From Stenopsyche tienmushanensis (lineage: Eukaryota > Arthropoda > Insecta > Trichoptera > Stenopsychidae): 64,000 bases of DNA. The stretch covers positions 620,001-684,000 of the forward strand of contig WACJ01000402.1 in NCBI GenBank assembly GCA_008973525.1, read 5' to 3'. Position 1 is the stretch's first letter. Each line of letters starts with the position of its first letter. The notes under the pieces are model-generated. The model did not search any database. It was not told the DNA's origin and worked only from the letters and a program-made list of their open reading frames with translations. Below, piece by piece: positions 58,441 to 64,000 of the stretch. The translations under genes and the position numbers were made by a program.

Positions 58441-59734
58441 CGGCGACGGGATCAAGAAGCTTCATATTTGAAGAATTTGTTTTTCTAATAAAGAGAACAA
58501 TATAAAAAAAATTAAGACAGTCCATTTACATTTTTATAAAATTTCAATTGTATTGCACATTGTATTTAGTCATCATGCAAATGCAATTGAGCGGCGGAGT
58601 TTTAAGGTCAGTGCAAATTCCATGTTTCAAATGTGATTGAATGATGCTGGATCGTTAATAAAGAAGACCATTCGATTGTGTTTAGTGGCAATAACGGTGT
58701 TTGATATTTTTGAGAGATTCTGTCGAGTATGCGTTCCGGAAGCGCGCGAGATAAGTGAAGAAATAGCTCGGCGCGGAATAAAACGGAGCGGCCGCATCCA
58801 GGCATCGGCCGGAGGAAGTCGACGATGGATATCGAGGTCAAGATCCTCAGAAGTTGTGCTAAAATCGACTCGTCCGCGGCTCTGTTCGGCAACGGGAATT
58901 TCGCTTCCCCGTCTAATTAAGGCGTAGTTCGTTGTCTCGCGGTATCACCTCTTTTCGCACAGGGTTCAATGCATTGTGTAACGATGACGTTACGTTTCCA
59001 CGCTTCTGCCGCACTCCATCTTCGAGGCAATGTGCGAGGCATTGCCCTTGACCGCTCCGTTGGCTGTCGCAACTTGTTTTTCCTCCACGAGGACTCCGAC
59101 ACACACCACCACATCGACACATCGACGCATCGCTGTGCGCGAACAATGCCAAATTTACGGAACTAAATTTTCTGCCAGGTTCCCCTTCGATATTTCGACC
59201 CGGAAGTCCCATTCGTCATTGATTATTTCCCACTGACCGAATGTCGACTATTATTTCCTCGAAGCGCTCGAACGAAACTAGACCAGATCAATTTTGAGCA
59301 TCACTGGATTTTCCGATGTCTTTTTCGGCCCATCCTCCAGTTCGATTCCGGAAAACAATCAAATGATTCACGGATAGTAGCTATCCGCATTTTGCAAAAA
59401 TATCAATTCAATTTATATGTCAATCACATTACATGTTTTTAGCTAAAAAAAAATACAATAAAAAAAAGCGTGTCAACCCTAATTAGAAATTGATTCAATG
59501 CGAAATTAAATAAGTGTGTATATTATTTCAGTTAAATTAATACTTCCGTCATCCATGTTAAATAATTAGCATCTTATAACTGTATTTATTATCTAATATA
59601 ATTTTAAATTCAATTAAACAATTTTTTTGCTTATTTATCCCATTTTATTCTATTTTATCGATTATAAATTTTAAATTCTTTGAATTTAAGCATTAAGGTC
59701 TTGTGTTTTTTTTTTCGTAATAAGGACGCTCGAT
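58441..59734. other. Partly GC-rich non-coding stretch
   Basis: 58.72-59.3 kb is CpG-rich with domain-free frames on both strands (58637-58927 plus, 58913-59212 minus). Possible enhancer or promoter. The rest is AT-rich and featureless. Confidence 0.4.
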
Positions 59735-60115
59735 GTTTAAATGCAAATAAAACATGTCGTATGTGAGATATACGCGCAATTTTTATTTTATTTGAAAGCA
59801 CATTTTGTGGCCTTTGTGTATTGGTATCGTCCGACCAAATCCGACAATATTACTTGTTCACATCCATTCATCTAAAAATGGACCTCGTCGCTAAAGATGA
59901 ATTTTTGGCGAAACGTTTACCAAACGGAGCACTGATTTTGCAAATGAAATATGATGATTTACACACGTTTTTCAACTCAATAATCTTCCATGGTGATTTG
60001 CCATACACTATTGAATAATTAACAATAAATTTGATAGATATTGCTTTAATAATATGGCCGCTATAATCTAACAAATTTCGAGCGTTCCTATTAAAAGATC
60101 TTTGTAAATTCGGAT
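59735..60115 (-). mobile_element. IS630/Tc1-mariner-type relic, copy 4 (minus)
   Basis: The minus strand encodes FRQKFIFSDEVHF, a stop, then MNGCEQ. This is the catalytic F-S-D-E-A-H-F...N-G block of the arthropod DDE transposase group to which the other three relics belong. The 5' element block (TGATTTGCCATACACTATTG, ATTGCTTTAATAATATGGCC, AAATTTCGAGCGTTCC, AAAGATCTTT) follows at higher coordinates. C-terminal sequence is lost. Non-functional. Confidence 0.75.
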
Positions 60116-61590
60116 GCTCTGTTTTTGTATAGGTTTATTTTTGCAAAATGTTATCATGCAGCAGAATTTGAGCACAGTTTTTACCGAATGGAATCTGACA
60201 GGGCTGAAATCGATGTAATGGAGCCGATGATGTGTTGTATGCAAATCGGGCGCGATAAGATTACGTGCATGACGAATGAAAGAAATGCGGCAAAATAAAA
60301 GTATGACAGAGACGATGACCGCGTTTAAAGTGCAACGCGTCGTGCAGTCGGTCTAATGCAATAATGCAATACTGCAACAGTGCAACAGTGCAGGTAATTT
60401 ACCTTCCGAGGGCCAACGTCCTCCGCCGCAGCTAGGCTAAAGGGTTAAGGAACCCAATTGCACTATATTACAAACCATTGAACTTGCACACTGCGTTCCG
60501 TTTTCATTGTAATTTATCACCGACCACTCGGACACGTCGCCTCTTCGCCACCACTTCGCCGCCTCTACGCCTCCTCTACGCCCGGTCTACGTCTGGTTCT
60601 GTCCTCGTCTCGGCGGAAGCGGGGACCGAATCGGGTGACCTCATGAAACGATGACCATTATCGTGATCGTCGAATATTCCAGAACGCGTGCATCGATAAA
60701 TGCACGATCGATCTCATTTTATTCACCAAACTCACATTTGGTTTTTTTTTTATCAGCAATAGAACCCATCTCGCCAATTTGTTACATAATGCGGACAACG
60801 AGAGTACGCTAGGCAGCATCACGCTCTGATTCTACTCTTCGCAGTAAACACTCATTACTCGAGCTTCCAAATTTATTTCAAATTCAGTCGTCATCAAACG
60901 ATGGTATTTGGGCTTTATAGTCGTTAAAAAAATTAATTCAAAACAATGAGGTCTAAATATCAAATGGAGCGCCACCCTCGGATGTACAGAGCGACATATT
61001 TCAATACACAGATATCGTTTGCCTATATTAAAACGATAATAAATATTATATATAATAACATCAAATCTAATTAAAAGTATTTTTCGCAAATTTATTTAAT
61101 TATTGCTATTTATTTATTTATTGCTATTTATTTATTTCGAATCAATAAATAAAGACATGTTGAGATTTGATGGTATACTAAAAATAATCATGTTTGTAGA
61201 GTGGGTCTATAACAATGCTCGCCGAAGAGTTCAGTGTACCGATGGCACCTGTCGCCCGTGCATTTTCAGGGGTAACACAACCGACATCGTTTATTTTATT
61301 AAAAATTATTCCAAATATAATTTTTTGGCTTACATATGGATTTTTGCATCAATATAAACATTGGTATATAATTAAATATAGTATCAAAACTTAATTTATT
61401 TTGCAATGAATTCATTGTACTTGTTGATCTTCTTGATTCATCATCAAAAATAGACGATCTACACATAATTTATATGTGATGATCATCAAAAATAATAATA
61501 GAGACATACAATTGAATACACAATAAGCCAATTTTTCGATTACAGGAATACAATGACATTATCTTCTTACATATAAAAATACGAATGGAA
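60116..61590. other. Non-coding stretch with small repeats
   Basis: Contains a TGCAAT/TGCAACAG-rich run at 60356-60393, a CGCCTC/CTACGCC-rich run at 60538-60590 and two copies of an 18-bp unit, ATTGCTATTTATTTATTT, at about 61102-61137. No gene seen. Confidence 0.5.
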
Positions 61591-61594
61591 TATC

Positions 61595-62440
61595 TTATTT
61601 TTCTATATGGTTCCCTTCATTAAAAATACATTTATTCCATCGGATAGGAATCCTTTTGATCTCGTCACTGTAAAAAGAAGGCGGCTGCTTCGAAAACCAG
61701 TTGCGCACGTATTGTCCGACCGCAGCGTTGTCTTGAAATCGTTGCCCTTCTAATGCCTCAAGTCTAGACTGTAAGATGGGTGTTCCCAATATAATTGGGT
61801 GAATTTATCACGAGTTGCGAATCGGTTTTCTTTGTCTTTTGTTACGCTAAGCAGCCACAGCGTCATCTAGCAGCTGGTAATAGTAGGCATTCAACGTCTG
61901 TCTATCATGTAGAAAATCAATCAATCGAGTCCCAAAATACCGTGCCGTATTGAGTTTTCAACTTGATCGACGCCTTATTTCTAGGTTTCCTCCATTCCAT
62001 AGTCAATTTCTTGTTTTCTGGGGTGTGGTGGTCCCATTCAAAAGTCTATTATTTTGTGTCTCGCTGAGCAAACTTGAAACTCACCTTGCTGATATTTTTC
62101 TGTGTCCAAGATGTTTCGATACAATGGTATGGCCACTTCCAATACTAATATTCATCACTGAGGCAATCTCTACTATCTTAATGTTCCACAAGCTTTATTG
62201 ACGGCTCGAATGTTATTTTCATTGATGCTCGCTGCAGGACGACGTTAATGACTTTCATTTTACATATTATCTCGACCTTTATGAAACTTTTGAATCCAAT
62301 CAATCAATTGGGTCTTACTAAGAGTAGCATCACTGAATTATGGCTCAAATCTCTTTAAAATTTCACTTGATATCGCGCTTTAATTTTGAGAAAACCAATA
62401 ATTATGTGTTGCACAATAGCGGATGCCACTTCTCGCTCAT
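61595..62440 (-). pseudogene. Near full-length but broken mariner transposase (minus)
   Basis: In order on the minus strand: SKTQLIDWIQKFHKGRDN (helix-turn-helix end), RRPAASINENNIRAVNK, WDHHTPENKKLTMEWRKP (after the first catalytic aspartate), TVFWDSID, LNAYYYQLLDDAVA and finally YVRNWFSKQPPSFYSDEIKR, IPIRWNKCI and EGNHIEK at the C-terminus. This is the mariner layout over most of its length. Many stops and shifts make it inactive. The intact C-terminal frame is 61595-61789. It is the fuller partner of 58115-58440. A CTCF-like TCATCTAGCAGC at 61862 falls in LLDDA codons and is coincidental. Confidence 0.88.
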
Positions 62441-62679
62441 TCATAGCGAACGTATATGTTAGGGTTGTGTGTATTTGTGAAGGTTCGCTCGGCGCTTAGA
62501 TGAAGTTAAAAAATATCTGGAGTGCACGTTCAGTTCAATTCCTTATTTCGCTTCGGTGACATGTATAATTCATTTTTATTGTCGGAGCGTTCCCACCGAT
62601 GCACAAACGATGCTCGGATTCGGTCGATGCAACATTGGGTTCGCATTCAACGTCTCTGGACGGCGATTTAATGGTGTGA
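62441..62679. other. Short spacer, nothing seen
   Basis: AT-rich transition between the mariner relic and the CpG-rich block. No feature supported. Confidence 0.5.
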
Positions 62680-63040
62680 CGCAATATTGAGACGATGGAC
62701 TTGTCGTCGGTCGTAATTTATGTCTCATTTCGGATCCTGTATCCCGGCGCCGTCTTCCGCTTCCGCGCTCCCGAGTCCGACCTCGTTGCGATCCGCGGAG
62801 ACGCCGCTGTCCTTCCTCGATGGGAGTTTCTCACGAACCGTTGGATCTTTCACCCACAATGGTCTGTTGTCGAGGTCGACGTTCATCAGTCTGCAGTGCT
62901 GCAGTGTTGCACCGATGCGAAATGCACGAGGAATGCGCCGCGCGGGTAAACGAACCCGAAAGGGGTGAAGGAACTCACCTGTTCCATATCTCGGTCTCGG
63001 GTTAGTTACCTTTCCACCTCGACTCTTGCGTAACGCCATG
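62680..63040. promoter_or_regulatory. CpG-rich block with exon-like signals on both strands
   Basis: Minus strand: an ATG at 63039 opens MALRKSRGGKVTNPRPRYGT and reaches ACAG/GTGAGT, a perfect-consensus donor (exon end 62979), in phase 1. Plus strand: ATGs at 62695 (good context) and 62720 open frames of 84 and 82 codons; the latter, Ser-rich, could end at CGCGG/GTAAAC (62946/62947) in phase 1 like exons A and B. The two readings are alternatives or evidence of a bidirectional promoter. No domain is recognised in any frame, so I do not commit to a CDS. Confidence 0.3.
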
Positions 63041-64000
63041 CTCGAATTTTCGAATCGCGTCGGAGCTTCCGCGAGATCCTAACAATCCGCAACTCCTAAT
63101 CCGACATATGCATCTGCATGTGGTGCACGAGTGCAGTATGCAAATACGCCGGGTTCGACTCTCCCACAATTAGGTCAGTGGCCTTCTTCCATTGCCCTCG
63201 AGACATCATGAGTAACATCTCGCATTTGAACAGGCCTTTCTTGAGTGCATTTCTCAATAAAATCAACATTTGCTGAGAGAGCCCTCTCGTTGAATGTAGA
63301 TTTATAAAATCCAATTAAATATGTTCAAATGTTGAATTTGATATTTTCAAAGCGATATTTGAGTTATAAAAATTAATTCAATAATAGTCAATTTTGACAG
63401 CCCTGTTTCGCATCGGGAATATTATAGACGAAGTATCAAATGTAGAGCAAGCCGGGATTATTATTGAATTGCTTATGTATAAAAAATGAATCTAAAAAAT
63501 GCCAAGTGAAGTGTCCTGTTGTTTACAATCAAAATCATAAACACGAGTTAATCTAATTTTTGCGCAATATTTCGGTAACAACAAAATACTCATGTCGACA
63601 CATACAACGATACATGTTCATTTTCGACATACGCTGCAATATTATGTTATTAATATACATATTTAAATAAAGATTAATAATTCAACGATAGCATGCACAC
63701 AGGATCGATGTCATTATGCATGGACATCGAGTAGGAATATATTATAGAGAAATAAGGCGCATGTCTAGGGTCTATGAACGGTCAATGAATCGATCCTTTT
63801 TCAAACGTCCACCGATGCCAAATCATTTATTTCGATGAAGATCCTTGCAAGGATTCGAATAAAATTTTTATCGATGCAATTTCTTGCTGAATACGAAAAA
63901 ACGTCCGATCTGAATTGCATGATTTTGTATGAAGCCGGCAGACTTCATATCCTGAGCTAGCTGTAATTATCCTCCTTCAGGGTGAATGACATGTTAGCGA
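63041..64000. other. Non-coding stretch to window end
   Basis: AT-rich with no supported gene. A GGGTTCGACTCTCCCAC near 63150 resembles a tRNA T-arm but lacks matching stems. A minus frame at 63096-63314 has no domain. Confidence 0.5.

Noticed and set aside
60380..60400. CAG/GTAATT junction as a further ratchet point
   Set aside because: Preceded by a TGCAACAG microsatellite, not a pyrimidine tract.
61860..61877. CTCF-like motif
   Set aside because: Encodes part of the conserved LLDDAVA stretch of the mariner transposase, so the match is coincidental.
63140..63165. tRNA T-arm-like GGGTTCGACTCTCCCAC
   Set aside because: Flanking sequence does not form the acceptor, D or anticodon stems of a tRNA.
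1..64000. CRISPR array, bacterial operons, riboswitches
   Set aside because: The only regular array (56-bp units at 4912-5611) has no spacers and lies in a hAT element; gene structure is not bacterial.

Overview
This is AT-rich animal nuclear DNA, most likely from an insect. I base that on relics of arthropod-type mariner, IS630-like, hAT, pogo-like and LINE elements, splice-type signals, CpG-rich blocks in AT-rich surroundings, and no bacterial-style gene density or operons. I could not identify the species. No complete protein-coding gene lies in the window and I found no credible tRNA, rRNA or CRISPR array. Nearly all longer open frames look like chance or like transposon debris.

The most economical reading is that the window is the interior of one very large plus-strand gene, with upstream promoters to the left and its common coding exons to the right. 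Two short plus-strand exons look like alternative first coding exons: A at 47525-47687 (54 codons plus one base) and B at 55144-55201 (19 codons plus one base). Both end in phase 1 after a G and just before a GT donor, so they could join the same downstream exon. Three sites, at 9219/9220, 32487/32488 and 54228/54229, have a T-rich tract and then YAG directly followed by GTRAG. This is the hallmark of recursive splicing (ratchet points) in long introns. All three are on the plus strand, about 22-23 kb apart, and each has another donor-like GTAAGT 34-58 nt downstream.

Layout: 1-8.5 kb is transposon-rich (mariner relic, LINE tail, a 1,685-bp hAT element with target duplication and an internal 56-bp tandem array, IS630-like relic). 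8.5-19.5 kb is mostly non-coding, with the first ratchet-like site and a 581-bp hAT MITE with 8-bp target duplications. 20.4-22.4 kb holds a cluster of short CTAGATGGCGC-like motifs resembling CTCF cores. 23-46.9 kb is intronic or intergenic DNA with many repeat families, several of them shared between loci. 46.9-58 kb is GC/CpG-rich and free of recognisable transposons; it contains both candidate first exons, the third ratchet-like site, an inverted CTCF-like pair and a CRE-containing palindrome. 58-62.5 kb again carries mariner and IS630-like relics. 62.7-63.05 kb is a CpG-rich block with exon-like signals on both strands.

The host gene cannot be named from these N-terminal exons. Phase-1 exons ending in a split glycine would fit, among many options, the nuclear-receptor intron between the two zinc fingers, but that is a guess.
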